Source: Pseudomonas hydrolytica
GTDB taxonomy: Bacteria > Pseudomonadota > Gammaproteobacteria > Pseudomonadales > Pseudomonadaceae
Direction: 5' to 3'
Assembly: GCF_021495345.1 (NCBI RefSeq)
Contig: NZ_CP099397.1
Span: forward strand, 3,224,001 to 3,288,000
DNA length: 64,000 nt
Each line of letters starts with the position of its first letter. Position 1 is the first letter of the stretch. The notes under the pieces were generated by a model. That model had not been told where the DNA came from. It did not search any database and saw only the letters and a program-made list of their open reading frames with translations. Shown here in pieces: positions 11,601 through 19,732 of the stretch. Made by a program: the position numbers and the translations under genes.

Positions 11601-13805
11601 GTCGCGGTCGAACGCCTCGTGCCTGAACGGCTGACCACGGCCGAGTTCTATGCGTTTGCCGCCCTCCAGCTTTTCGTTGACGTACTCCACACCGGTGTAG
11701 ATGACGCTGCCTGGATGCTGCTCGAAGGCCTCGGCCAGCACGGCCAGATGGTCGGGCAGGTAGATGTCGTCGTCGTCGAGGTAGACGACGTAGCGCCCGC
11801 GCGCCAGCGCCAAGCCGGCGTTGCGCGCCGCCGATAGGCCCTTGTTTCGGCCCTGACGGATATAGGTGATGGGAAAGTCGTAATCCGCCAACAGATACTC
11901 GACCGGCTCGCCGTTGTCGTTGATCAGAATGACTTCGAAATCACGCAGCGTTTGGCTACCGACGCTGGCCAGGGCATCCCTGAGCAGGTCTGGACGGTTG
12001 TAGGTGGTGAGGATGATGGAGAACAACGGCTCGTAAGCGGCTCCGGCCTGACGCTCCAGTCCGGAAAGGTCATGAACGATGCCCTTCCCCAGAGCGCTGG
12101 CCTTGTAGGCGACGTGCAGCGCCGCCGCGTGCTCACCCAACGCCTGCAACGTCTGCGAAACCCGCCAGCAGGCCTGTGCCTGACCGCCCTGCCCTGCGTC
12201 CAGATCCGGAAACAGCCGGCTCACCGGGTAACGGGCAAAGGCATCCAGAATGACCTTGGCCTCGAAGGCCTTGGTCTTGGCACTGGACAAGCTCTCACCG
12301 TGCTGACGCCAATGACAGAGAATCGCGTCGACTTTCTTGAAGCGGGCGCTGTCCGCCAGCCGAGTCCATATCTGGTAGTCGTGGCAGCGCGTGAAGGCGA
12401 GATCGTAGCCGCCATAGGTGTCATACAGCGAGCGGCGCACCGCAGTCCCCGGATTGGGCAGACAGTTGCCCTGGATCAACAGTGGCAGCAGCGACTGCCC
12501 CTGGTAATCGGGGTAATGCGTGCGCAGCGTTTGCCCGGTGCTGGATTGGTCGTCGAAGATTTCCAAGTCGCCGTAGAACACATCGGCACCCGGGTTCGCC
12601 GCGATGCTGCGGTGTATTTCGCTCAACGCACCTCTGGCCTGCCGGTCGTCACTGTCGATCCACACCACGAACTGCCCACGTGCCTCGGCAAGCCCTCGGT
12701 TACGCGCCGAAGCACCACCGCCGTGGTCGTTGTGCAGCAGACGGATTCTCGGATCGTCGATGGCGCGAATGATCTCTACCGATCGATCGGTGGAACCATC
12801 GTCGACCACGATCAACTCGAAATCCCGCTCGTCCTGCGCCAGCACCGATTCGATCGCTTCGCGCACATAACGCTCGCGGTTGTATACCGGCATGATCACG
12901 CTGAAGAAAGGAGCAGGCTCATCGGAGGTGACGTCAGTTGATGGCCCCGTTTGCAGCGCAGCCGAGGGAATCGGCAGGGTTTCGTTAAACAGCTGGAAGC
13001 GCTTGTTCAACCACACCAGCACCTGGCTGATGACCTCCAGCTTGTGCTCCGCGGCGATGTTCCTGTGGGTGCTGATGCTGTGCACGAAGAGCTCGGCCAA
13101 CTGGTGGTAACGGGCAGCCGTCTTGGTTCCCGTCATCCGCTCCATTGCGGTGCTGTCGCGCCTGCGGATTTCTCGGCGAACATACAGCGGCTGCTCGACA
13201 CGGACGAACGGCCCGTGCGCGGCCAAATGGCAGAGAAACGCCAGATCCGCGCTGACCACCGGGCGGAAGTCGAGATCGATGAACGAACGCCGGATCAGCT
13301 GGTTGACCGCCTCGCAGCGATCCAGCGCATGCAGCAGTTTGAGGTAGCGCTGGTGTGGCGCCAGTGGCTCGGCGAAAACGTAGTTGCCTCCGTTGCTCTG
13401 CCCGAGCGTGTTGCCCGTCTCATCTATCCATTTGGTCTGGGTATAGACCAGGCTGACCCTCTGGTCGGCAAGCATGCGCGCCGATGTTTCCGCCAGAAAT
13501 TCGGGGGCCAGCACGTCGTGCCCGCCGAGCCACATGAAGAACTCCGAGGAGGTATGCTCGAAGCAGTAGCGAAAGTTGGCCGAAGCCCCGAGGTTCTGCG
13601 CATGACGGACATAGTGAAAACGAGGATCACGCGTGCAGAACTCGCGGCAGATTTCACCGGTCCCGTCGGTGGAGGCGTTATCCGCGATCAGTACCAGGAA
13701 GTCCGTGTACGTCTGCGCTGCGAGTGACTCGAGCGTTTCGCGGACATAGGCTTCTTCATTGAAGACCGGGACACTGACCACGATCCTGCTATTAATATTG
13801 TGCAT
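8655..13805 (-). CDS. Giant multidomain flagellin glycosyltransferase
   Basis: This 1,716-residue protein joins several sugar-transfer domains. Three clear GT2 (GT-A fold) domains begin near residues 8, 298 and 594 with SVPVFNEEAYV, SVIMPVYNRERYV and SIILTTYNRPDLL. The second and third carry acidic metal motifs (IDSDD, LDDDD); the first has GGHD instead. Two weaker GT2-like segments follow (about 880-1090 and 1140-1350). The last 310 residues form a GT-B-like domain starting PVVLAHPADPWGCGHYR. I start at the ATG at 13805; a GTG at 13832 is possible. Its place next to fliC matches the Fgt glycosyltransferases of other pseudomonads, so it probably builds and attaches an oligosaccharide on flagellin. 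The transferred sugars are unknown. Confidence 0.85.
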   Translation of the reverse strand: MHNINSRIVVSVPVFNEEAYVRETLESLAAQTYTDFLVLIADNASTDGTGEICREFCTRDPRFHYVRHAQNLGASANFRYCFEHTSSEFFMWLGGHDVLAPEFLAETSARMLADQRVSLVYTQTKWIDETGNTLGQSNGGNYVFAEPLAPHQRYLKLLHALDRCEAVNQLIRRSFIDLDFRPVVSADLAFLCHLAAHGPFVRVEQPLYVRREIRRRDSTAMERMTGTKTAARYHQLAELFVHSISTHRNIAAEHKLEVISQVLVWLNKRFQLFNETLPIPSAALQTGPSTDVTSDEPAPFFSVIMPVYNRERYVREAIESVLAQDERDFELIVVDDGSTDRSVEIIRAIDDPRIRLLHNDHGGGASARNRGLAEARGQFVVWIDSDDRQARGALSEIHRSIAANPGADVFYGDLEIFDDQSSTGQTLRTHYPDYQGQSLLPLLIQGNCLPNPGTAVRRSLYDTYGGYDLAFTRCHDYQIWTRLADSARFKKVDAILCHWRQHGESLSSAKTKAFEAKVILDAFARYPVSRLFPDLDAGQGGQAQACWRVSQTLQALGEHAAALHVAYKASALGKGIVHDLSGLERQAGAAYEPLFSIILTTYNRPDLLRDALASVGSQTLRDFEVILINDNGEPVEYLLADYDFPITYIRQGRNKGLSAARNAGLALARGRYVVYLDDDDIYLPDHLAVLAEAFEQHPGSVIYTGVEYVNEKLEGGKRIELGRGQPFRHEAFDRDRLFTQNYIPVNTWAHPREMLAAVGEFDTGLAAFEDWDMLLRLASRYPFVHVLTVTSEVHTRAPGAGGDHMLGRERKNFPALYRELYERYSGSASEGLQRGRQQLLESLGERPKGGLMDWLAERLPTSTENRLIADYLQRHQGGPLIGVVVLDSEGQSEQLMVTLKSLLGERCLYATLRILVLTTADVPATSAADKLHFLRLSDEPLALQINRAVEASDCQWFMLARAGDEFTQSGLMIAGLELAANPECRAVYGDQLQRLPDGNLGAAFLPGFNLDLLLSFPLVMARHWLYRRDLFLAAGGFDAEYPEAFEFELLTRLIEQDGLGGLGHIDEPLLITAAPTLRDNPDERRVIERHLGNRGYQAKVLPGLPARYRVHYGHAGTPLVSILLSTDVALAALQRCIDSLLEKTRYGHYELLLADGGTRADVSAWLGEVAALGDDKVRVLTAAAGLAQNRAAEQARGEYLLLLSGEAAIVNEDWLDELLNHAQRPEVGVVGGKLLTPNGRIAQAGLLLGVNGPATPAFAGEPMDAAGYMQRLQVDQNYSAVGDACLMVRAELFRQVGGLDATLTAFRDVDLCLKARAAGYLTVWAANAVVLHEAQTPHADPAAEDQLYERYLPQLANDTAYNRNLALSGRGFDLESDVSLTWRPLSWRPAPVVLAHPADPWGCGHYRVIQPFAAMKTEGLIDGTLSMGLLQVTDLERYDPDVIVLQRQIGDERLEAMRRMRKFSRAFTVYELDDYLPNLPLKSVHRAQMPRDILKSLRRGLEFVDRFVVSTQPLAEAFAGLHEDIRVIENRLPVTWWKGLESQRRRGRKPRVGWAGGVSHTGDLDLIVDVVRELASEVEWVFMGMCPDVIRPYVKEIHAGVDIEHYPAALAGLDLDLALAPVEQNLFNECKSNLRLLEYGACGFPVVCSDLVCYRGDLPVTRVKNRFRDWVEAIRMHINDLDAAAAAGDLLREAVLRDWMLEGTNLERWRQAWLAD

Positions 13806-13862
13806 GCGCACCCCGTAGCATGTTCGTTGCACTCCGGTACGCCGGAGTTCGCGTTGTCGACT

Positions 13863-14609
13863 TCAAACCCGCTTCAGATAGCCTTCCGGCGCCACGCTGA
13901 TCAGCAGTTTGTTGTCCATTCGTTCATCCACCTGGAATTCCGGGTGGCTCGTCAGATACTCGCGCACCGCCGACTTCGGACTGTTGCCCTTGCCCCATGG
14001 CCGACCGGCCTGCAGCTCGTCGGGTGTGTCTTCCACCACGGTATCGAATACCACGCAGTAACTGCCCGGCGATACCAGAGGCGCGTAAGCCTGCAGTTCG
14101 GCCAGCACATGTGCGTGGGTGTGATTGCTATCCAGCGAGACCAATACCCGCTTACCACGGGCAGCCTGGCGCACCTGTTCCACCACTTCCGGCGCGATGC
14201 TCGAGCCCTGGATCATGTCGATACGACGGCACATCGGATGTGCCTCGATGGCCTCTCGGTTGTGCTGGCGAATATCGATGTCGATACCCAGCACCCTCGC
14301 GTCACTGGGCCCACCGCAAGCCGCGTTGAGCTCCAGCAGCGAGGCGAAGAGAATCAGCGATCCGCCATGGGCGATGCCGGTCTCGATGATCAGCTCCGGC
14401 TGCACGGCCCATACCAGCTCCTGCATGGCCACGATGTCCTGGGGGTACTGGATGATGGGCCGGCCCAGCCAGCTGAAGTTGTAGGAATAGCGGTACTTGC
14501 CGCCTGCCTCCAGCATCCAGTCCAGAGACCGCTGTTTGAGGCCTTGATCCTGGCCGGCGGCCTCGATGTTGCGTTGCACTTCCGCTTGAAACTCGTCGTT
14601 TGCGCTCAC
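13863..14609 (-). CDS. CmcI/cephalosporin hydroxylase-family SAM methyltransferase
   Basis: This 248-residue class I SAM-dependent enzyme resembles the CmcI family (rhamnosyl O-methyltransferase/cephalosporin hydroxylase). It shows the SAM site IIETGIAHGGS, the acidic strand VLGIDIDIRQHN, and SLDSNHTHAHVL with the metal-binding-type Asp/His cluster. Homologues methylate sugar hydroxyls, so an O-methyl cap on the glycan is the simplest role. The start is the GTG at 14607-14609, which overlaps the TGA of the upstream phosphoesterase (GTGA). The longer open frame upstream is the shadow of that gene. It is the last small enzyme before the glycosyltransferase, from which it is separated by 57 bases. 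Confidence 0.8.
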   Translation of the reverse strand: MSANDEFQAEVQRNIEAAGQDQGLKQRSLDWMLEAGGKYRYSYNFSWLGRPIIQYPQDIVAMQELVWAVQPELIIETGIAHGGSLILFASLLELNAACGGPSDARVLGIDIDIRQHNREAIEAHPMCRRIDMIQGSSIAPEVVEQVRQAARGKRVLVSLDSNHTHAHVLAELQAYAPLVSPGSYCVVFDTVVEDTPDELQAGRPWGKGNSPKSAVREYLTSHPEFQVDERMDNKLLISVAPEGYLKRV

Positions 14610-15313
14610 TTTGTGTGCTCTCGCTCGATGATTTCGACCTTGTCGATACGGCCGCCGATCTGGGCGCCGATATAGAGGTTTTCCCACAACCGCGGCTCGT
14701 CGTAGCCGGCCCGACGCATCGCCGCGACCGTCTCGTCGATATCGTAGGCCACCCGCTGCAGGACGATGCGCGAGCCGTCGAACAGGGCAAAGGCCGCACG
14801 CGGATCTCCGTCGCGCGGCTGACCGACCGAGCCGGGGTTGCAATAGGTCTTGTCGCCCAACGACGCCAGGACCTGGACATGGGTATGCCCTGAAAAGTAA
14901 TAACGCCAGGCGCCGCTCAGCTTGTCCGCAGACACCCGGTACAGGTACTGATCGCGCGGGTCTTCCCAGCCACCATGAACGAAGCAGGCATCGCCCTCTT
15001 CGTACTGAGAGCTCAGGCCGGCCAACAGCTCGACCTGATCAGGACGCACCACTCGAGCCTGGTGCTCCAGCAAGGATGACACCAGCCGCGAACGAGGACA
15101 GCCGGTCCCTTCCGTCAGGTAACCGTCGTGGTTACCCAGCAGTTGCACGGCGCCGCGCTGGGTTAGCAGGTCGATACATTTCTCCGGCTCGGCGTAATAG
15201 CCGGTCACATCGCCCAGAGAAATCACCCGCGTGCAGCCGAGCCGATCCGCCTCGCTCAGTACCGCACGCAGGGCCGGGAAATTGCCATGAACATCCGATA
15301 TCACCGCAATCAT
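14606..15313 (-). CDS. Metallophosphoesterase (YfcE/calcineurin-like)
   Basis: The 235-residue protein is a compact calcineurin-fold phosphoesterase with all metal-ligand motifs: SDVHGNF (DxH), SLGDVTGYY (GD), LLGNHDG (GNHD), CFVHGGW and FSGHTH (GHxH). It resembles the YfcE/MJ0936 family of small phosphodiesterases. Its ATG at 15313 overlaps the stop of the ATP-grasp gene (ATGA), and its stop overlaps the next start. In a nucleotide-sugar pathway it could remove a phosphate from, or hydrolyse, a CDP-linked intermediate, but the substrate cannot be read from sequence. The coupling suggests it acts directly after the ligase. Confidence 0.85.
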   Translation of the reverse strand: MIAVISDVHGNFPALRAVLSEADRLGCTRVISLGDVTGYYAEPEKCIDLLTQRGAVQLLGNHDGYLTEGTGCPRSRLVSSLLEHQARVVRPDQVELLAGLSSQYEEGDACFVHGGWEDPRDQYLYRVSADKLSGAWRYYFSGHTHVQVLASLGDKTYCNPGSVGQPRDGDPRAAFALFDGSRIVLQRVAYDIDETVAAMRRAGYDEPRLWENLYIGAQIGGRIDKVEIIEREHTK

Positions 15314-16296
15314 AAGTATTCGATGTGATCCTCTATGTAACGGGTACAGCTGGCCGCGCGCCATTGCGTAAGCGCCGGGCGCCGAGCACGACAGAAGTAA
15401 TCGATGCTCATAGCCGCTTCGTTGAAGCCAAGCGCTGCGCGCAAGGAAACCGATGCCGACAGGCGCGGATTGATTTCCAACAACCAGGCCCGGCCATCGG
15501 CCTTGCGAAACTGATAATTGGTCGGCCCTACAGGCCGGAATTGAGCGGTCAATGCCTCGCAAGCACTCTCGATCAGGGCATCGCTTGCGACGCTGCGCGC
15601 TCTCCAGGTAGCACCGCCGGGTCCCAATGTGCGCTGCAAGATGGCTGGCCGACTGGAGGTACCGTCGCCATAACCGAACAGCCCCACGGTGTACTCCTGG
15701 TCGGCACTGCCGACCAGTCGCTGCAGCATGAAGTTGTCGCCCAGCTTTCGAAGCTGGTACCGCAGATCGTCCTCATCCTCTACCAGAGCCTGACCACGGC
15801 CACCGGAGCCCCGCCGCGGCTTGCACAGCAGCGGCGCCGGACCGAGCTGCGCGATGGCTTGCGCCCAGTCGCCGCATCGGCTGGTGGCGATTGCCGGCAG
15901 CCCCGCTTCGAGCAGCGCCTGGTGCAGGCTCCATTTATCCCGCGCCAGCTCGATCAGGCGGCTGTCGTTGAGCGCCACCGCCACCCCGGCCGAAGCGAAC
16001 AATTGGCGGCGTGCATCGAAATGAAAGACATCCTGCTCGATGGCGGGCAGCACCAGGTCAATCGCTTCGCGCTCGATGAGTTCGAGGAGGAAGCTGTCGT
16101 AGGCCGGATCTGCCTCCGCCACGGGTGGTTTGACGTAAAAACCGTCGCAGGCATGACGACCGAAGGCCAGTGGGTCTCGATCGAGGCCGATGATGCTCAC
16201 CTCTGGCAACGGACGCAGCGACTTGACCACGCCCTGACCGATGATCGCGCCCACACCGGTCACCAGCACGCGCACACCAGCAGCCTCAAGTGACAT
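15310..16296 (-). CDS. ATP-grasp ligase (CarB-like fold)
   Basis: This 328-residue ATP-grasp enzyme has an N-terminal Rossmann-like part (VLVTGVGAIIGQGVVKSLR), an ATP-binding core (LLCKPRRGSGGRGQA) and the metal-binding LLEINPRLSAS motif. ATP-grasp ligases join a carboxylate, through an acyl phosphate, to an amine. Here it may attach an amino acid or other acid to the amino sugar made upstream. It starts at the ATG at 16296 and overlaps the end of the upstream epimerase gene by 11 bases and the phosphoesterase by 4. Related proteins occur with surface-glycan genes, but no specific product is known to me. Confidence 0.8.
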   Translation of the reverse strand: MSLEAAGVRVLVTGVGAIIGQGVVKSLRPLPEVSIIGLDRDPLAFGRHACDGFYVKPPVAEADPAYDSFLLELIEREAIDLVLPAIEQDVFHFDARRQLFASAGVAVALNDSRLIELARDKWSLHQALLEAGLPAIATSRCGDWAQAIAQLGPAPLLCKPRRGSGGRGQALVEDEDDLRYQLRKLGDNFMLQRLVGSADQEYTVGLFGYGDGTSSRPAILQRTLGPGGATWRARSVASDALIESACEALTAQFRPVGPTNYQFRKADGRAWLLEINPRLSASVSLRAALGFNEAAMSIDYFCRARRPALTQWRAASCTRYIEDHIEYL

Positions 16297-17161
16297 CGAA
16301 CACCTCGAAACGTGCGGCATATCCACCATCACGGATAGCGCGCAGGCCATCGAGCAACGGTGTGAACGTGAGGCCCAGCGTCGCCAGCTCTGGTGACGCG
16401 GGCGGGAAATACGCCGGCCAAAACGCTGTCTTCTCCTGGGCGATCTGCACCTCACCGCCCTGCCCAAAAACTTCGTAGGCATGTCGAGCAAGACTCAGGT
16501 AGCTCTCGCTGTGCGGGTGGCAAACATGCAACACGCCCTCTGCGCCAGCCTCGCTGGCCAGCGTCATGGCGGTGACAGCATCGCAAACGTGCACGAAATT
16601 GCGCGGCGCATCCCCCGGGGGCAAGCGCAGCACGCGGCCGCTGCGGGCGTAACTGACGATGCGCCCGAACCAGCGCTGATGGCGTATGCAATCGCCGCGC
16701 TCGTCGTAGAGCTGGGCGAAACGCAGACTGACGAAGGTTTGCCCGCTTTGCGCCAGCGCCCAGGCCAGAACACCCTCGGCCCGCGCCTTGGATGCACCGT
16801 AGCTGCTGGCGAAGGCCGCCCCGTCGCGTCGCGCGGACGATACGCTTCCGGCGTACACCACTTGCCGACAGCCCGCAGCACGCGCGAGTGCCACCACCTG
16901 ATGAGCGCCGAGCACATTGACCCGGTCGTTGAGCCAGGCCCCCTGGGGTGAGTCGTCGCCAAAAGCCGCGGCACAGTGAAACAACACATCCGCCTCGACA
17001 CCGGGAAACTCCGTACGCAAGCTGTCGCAGCCCAGCTCCAGCGGCACCTCGCAGTCGCCGGAGCGCCCAGCGCCGATCACCTGCCAGCCTCGCGCGCGTA
17101 AGTGCTCGCTCAGGCGACTGCCAACCATCGAGCCTGGGCCTACCACCAGCGCACGTTGCAT
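16286..17161 (-). CDS. NAD-dependent epimerase/dehydratase (extended SDR)
   Basis: This 291-residue extended short-chain dehydrogenase has the nucleotide-binding motif VVGPGSMVGS at its N-terminus, HCAAAFG, and the catalytic SYGASK (Tyr-x-x-x-Lys). Such enzymes epimerise, reduce or dehydrate nucleotide sugars. With a dedicated 4,6-dehydratase already encoded upstream (rfbG), this one is likely a 4-reductase, a C2/C4 epimerase or an enzyme for a second sugar. The ATG at 17161 overlaps the previous gene's stop (ATGA). The open frame continues 22 codons upstream, but those overlap the methyltransferase gene. Confidence 0.85.
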   Translation of the reverse strand: MQRALVVGPGSMVGSRLSEHLRARGWQVIGAGRSGDCEVPLELGCDSLRTEFPGVEADVLFHCAAAFGDDSPQGAWLNDRVNVLGAHQVVALARAAGCRQVVYAGSVSSARRDGAAFASSYGASKARAEGVLAWALAQSGQTFVSLRFAQLYDERGDCIRHQRWFGRIVSYARSGRVLRLPPGDAPRNFVHVCDAVTAMTLASEAGAEGVLHVCHPHSESYLSLARHAYEVFGQGGEVQIAQEKTAFWPAYFPPASPELATLGLTFTPLLDGLRAIRDGGYAARFEVFDVT

Positions 17162-17886
17162 CAGGCCACCTGCACTTCCATCAACAGCCCCACGCAGAGG
17201 TCGGGAAAATCCACCCCGACCTCGCACATGGCCTGCAGGTTTTCCTCGAATTCAGGCATGGTCTGCATGTAGCCGAGTGGCAATGGCTTGAGGTAGATGC
17301 CCTCCTCCCAGGTAACCCGATACCCCTCCGCTTGCAGCAGCGCCTTGAGCGTGTCGCGGCAGAACTGACGCTGATGGCCGAGGGCATGATCATTGGCATT
17401 GAGTTCGTAGATATCGGCGATCTTGCCCATCGCCAGTCCCAGACGCCGGTTCAGCGACTTGGCATTGGGCACCGCAACGTAAAGGCTGCCGCCCGGGCGC
17501 AGGTTGTCACGAAAACGGCGCAGAATCAGGCCCGGATCGTCCACATGCTCGAGGATGAAGCCCATCATCACCACATCGAACTGCTCACTGCTGACGAAGT
17601 GTTCGAAGTAGCCCTCCACCAGCTCGATGTTCAGCCCAGGGTAGTTTTCCCGGAACAGGTCGATCACCACGGAGGAGCCCTCGAGCACCACGTGGCGCTG
17701 GAAATGCCGATTGAACAAGGCCGTGGTGTAACCGTGGCCCAGTCCCAGCTCCAGCAGCGAGAGCGGAGCCTTGCCCTCGAGACGGCGCAGGATGCGCGGC
17801 GGGTACCAATTGAGAATCAGCTCGTTCTCCAGAGAGGTCACCGCTCCCGGTTTGTATTGCGAGGTCACGTCATTCAGCTTGCTCAT
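17161..17886 (-). CDS. Class I SAM-dependent methyltransferase
   Basis: The 241-residue protein is a Rossmann-fold methyltransferase with motif I LLELGLGHGYTT, followed by VLEGSS and the post-motif FDVVMMGFILEHVDDPGLIL. The C-terminal part (NDHALGHQRQFCRDTLKAL) resembles sugar or small-molecule methyltransferases found in O-antigen loci. It probably adds an N- or O-methyl group to an island sugar. It overlaps the WbqC-like gene by 4 bases upstream and the epimerase by 1 base or more downstream, so it is part of the coupled operon. Acceptor specificity is unknown. Confidence 0.8.
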   Translation of the reverse strand: MSKLNDVTSQYKPGAVTSLENELILNWYPPRILRRLEGKAPLSLLELGLGHGYTTALFNRHFQRHVVLEGSSVVIDLFRENYPGLNIELVEGYFEHFVSSEQFDVVMMGFILEHVDDPGLILRRFRDNLRPGGSLYVAVPNAKSLNRRLGLAMGKIADIYELNANDHALGHQRQFCRDTLKALLQAEGYRVTWEEGIYLKPLPLGYMQTMPEFEENLQAMCEVGVDFPDLCVGLLMEVQVA

Positions 17887-18611
17887 GCCTGATCTCTTGC
17901 TGCCAGCGCCTGGCGCCAGTGGGTCACACCCGATTCGATGAAGGTTCTACCGTCCCGCCCGCAATTGGCTACCAGATCGAGCACGGAGACATAAGGGGTG
18001 AAGGGCGGAAACTTCTGCGGATATTCGCGCTTGCGGTAGTCCATGTAGCAGACCTCGATACCCGCGCACTCGAAGGCATCGTGGTCCAGATAGTTCAGGG
18101 CGCCCATTCCCGTAACGTAGCGATCACCGCTCAGGTGCGCCACCAACCCCTGGATCAACTCGCTCTTGCGTCCCTCCACCGCCAGCTGTGAAGAGCGGTG
18201 CAGACGCTTGCCTTCTAGCAGGCCGAAATACTGCGCCACCGTTTGCATGCCCTCGATGAGCAGATCACAGAAGCCCAGATCACGACGCAACAGCACCCTC
18301 TCGGCCAGCCCCAGGGCGTCATGCATATGGGGCGTTCCGGCCAGCGCCAGGGCCAGGGTACGCAGATGCTTGTCGCGCCATCCCGACTCTTCGGCGCACT
18401 GCAGATCGCAAATGCGCACCTCACGCCCGTGCTGGCGCAGCGGCACCGTCAGCCAGGCACTGCCATCGGGTGTCTTGTACTGCACTCGGTTGATGAAGCC
18501 GCGAGCGAACTGGACATCGTCAAAGAACACGAAATCGTCCGCCAGTCGCCACTGCTCGAACATGCCTACCCAGGGGAAATACATCGGCTGGGAAATAACC
18601 ACCGTGCTCAT
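17883..18611 (-). CDS. WbqC-like family protein
   Basis: This 242-residue protein belongs to the WbqC-like family, recognised by the N-terminal ISQPMYFPWVGMFEQ, the FFDDVQF segment, NRVQYKTPDGSAWLTVPL, and a C-terminal YMDYRKREYPQ. Members are found in O-antigen and nucleotide-sugar clusters, usually next to DegT aminotransferases. They have been proposed to take part in acylation of the amino sugar, but the reaction is not settled. Here it follows the aminotransferase with a 4-base overlap, consistent with acting on the new amino group. Confidence 0.82.
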   Translation of the reverse strand: MSTVVISQPMYFPWVGMFEQWRLADDFVFFDDVQFARGFINRVQYKTPDGSAWLTVPLRQHGREVRICDLQCAEESGWRDKHLRTLALALAGTPHMHDALGLAERVLLRRDLGFCDLLIEGMQTVAQYFGLLEGKRLHRSSQLAVEGRKSELIQGLVAHLSGDRYVTGMGALNYLDHDAFECAGIEVCYMDYRKREYPQKFPPFTPYVSVLDLVANCGRDGRTFIESGVTHWRQALAARDQA

Positions 18612-19732
18612 CGCCGCGCCTCGGCATGCAACGTCTCGACCACGCTGCAGATGCGCGCCATGTCCGCTTCGGTCATGTCGTGAAAGCTCGGCAGGTTGAT
18701 GGCCCGCTCGGGAATGCTTGCCGAATGACCGCCAGCGGCAGGTATGCGCCCCTGGAACATCGGCAGAGCCGAGAGGGGATAGAAGAAGACGCGGGCGTCG
18801 ATGTTGTTCTCGGCGAAACGCGCCAACAGGCGCTCGCGAGTGATGCCCAGCTCGGAGTCGAAGACCACCGTAGGCATCCAGGCGCCGATTCGGGTGCCCT
18901 CGGGCTCGGGGTTCAGGCGCAAGCCGGGCAGGCCACCAAGACGCCGACGATAGTTCGCCATGATGGCGCGCTTACGCTCGATCAGCTCGTCGATACGCTC
19001 GGTCTGGGCGCAGCCGATCGCGGCCTGCAGGTTGGAGATCTTGTACTTGAACCCCAGCAGATCGGGCCAGAACTGGCGTGTCTGGCCTTTGAGCCGACCA
19101 TGATTGGACAGCCCCAGCACCCGTTCGAAGAGGTCTGTATCGTTGGTGACGAACATGCCGCCTTCCCCGGTGGTCATGGTTTTGGTGCCGTGGAAGGAGA
19201 ATACGCCGAAGCGCCCCATGCTGCCGGCGCGCTGTCCCTGCCACTCGGAGCCGATGGCCTCGGCAGCGTCCTCGATGACCGCAATACCATGCCGAGCACC
19301 GATGGCCAGCAACTCGTCCATCGCGCAGAGGTTGCCATACAGGTGAACGGCGATGATCGCCCGGGTGCGCGGCGTTATGGCCTGCTCCACCTTCGCTGGG
19401 TCCAAGCACCAGGTGTCCTCGCAAATGTCGACGAACACCGGCGTCGCTCCCAGATGCACGGCCGGCGCCACCGAGGCGATCCAGTTGCTGTCGGCAAGGA
19501 TCACCTCATCGCCCGGCCCAATTCCGAGTGCGGCCAAGCCCATGTGCAAGGCCCCGGTACAGCTGGAGGTGGCGATCGCGTGCCTGACCCCCAGGTGACG
19601 GCCGAAGGCCGCCTCGAAGCGTTCGATGTATTCGTAGCAGCGTGGCCCCCAGCCGTGCCGGGCCGCATCGGTGACGTACTGCACCTCCAGCTCGGATATC
19701 GAAGGCTGGGTGTACTGGATGCGCGACTTCAT
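18608..19732 (-). CDS. DegT/DnrJ/EryC1-type PLP sugar aminotransferase
   Basis: This 374-residue enzyme of the DegT/DnrJ/EryC1/StrS family transfers an amino group, usually from glutamate, to a keto-sugar nucleotide. The PLP lysine is in FSFHGTKTMTTGEGG, and VIEDAAEAIGSE supplies the acidic PLP partner. With a CDP-glucose 4,6-dehydratase and a C-methyltransferase in the same unit, the likely substrate is a CDP-4-keto-6-deoxyhexose, giving a 4-amino-4,6-dideoxy sugar. The dehydrase-type DegT homologue RfbH lacks this lysine; here it is present, so this is a true aminotransferase. The ATG at 19732 overlaps the upstream stop. Confidence 0.88.
   Translation of the reverse strand: MKSRIQYTQPSISELEVQYVTDAARHGWGPRCYEYIERFEAAFGRHLGVRHAIATSSCTGALHMGLAALGIGPGDEVILADSNWIASVAPAVHLGATPVFVDICEDTWCLDPAKVEQAITPRTRAIIAVHLYGNLCAMDELLAIGARHGIAVIEDAAEAIGSEWQGQRAGSMGRFGVFSFHGTKTMTTGEGGMFVTNDTDLFERVLGLSNHGRLKGQTRQFWPDLLGFKYKISNLQAAIGCAQTERIDELIERKRAIMANYRRRLGGLPGLRLNPEPEGTRIGAWMPTVVFDSELGITRERLLARFAENNIDARVFFYPLSALPMFQGRIPAAGGHSASIPERAINLPSFHDMTEADMARICSVVETLHAEARR

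Noticed and set aside
13806..13832. Upstream GTG start for the giant glycosyltransferase
   Set aside because: The ATG at 13805 has a GGGG-type ribosome-binding site and leads straight into the first GT2 strand; the added nine residues contribute nothing recognisable.
18608..19732. RfbH-type 3-dehydrase instead of an aminotransferase, given the CDP-glucose pathway
   Set aside because: RfbH replaces the PLP lysine with histidine and binds an iron-sulfur cluster. This protein keeps the lysine in FSFHGTKTM, so 3-deoxygenation is not expected.
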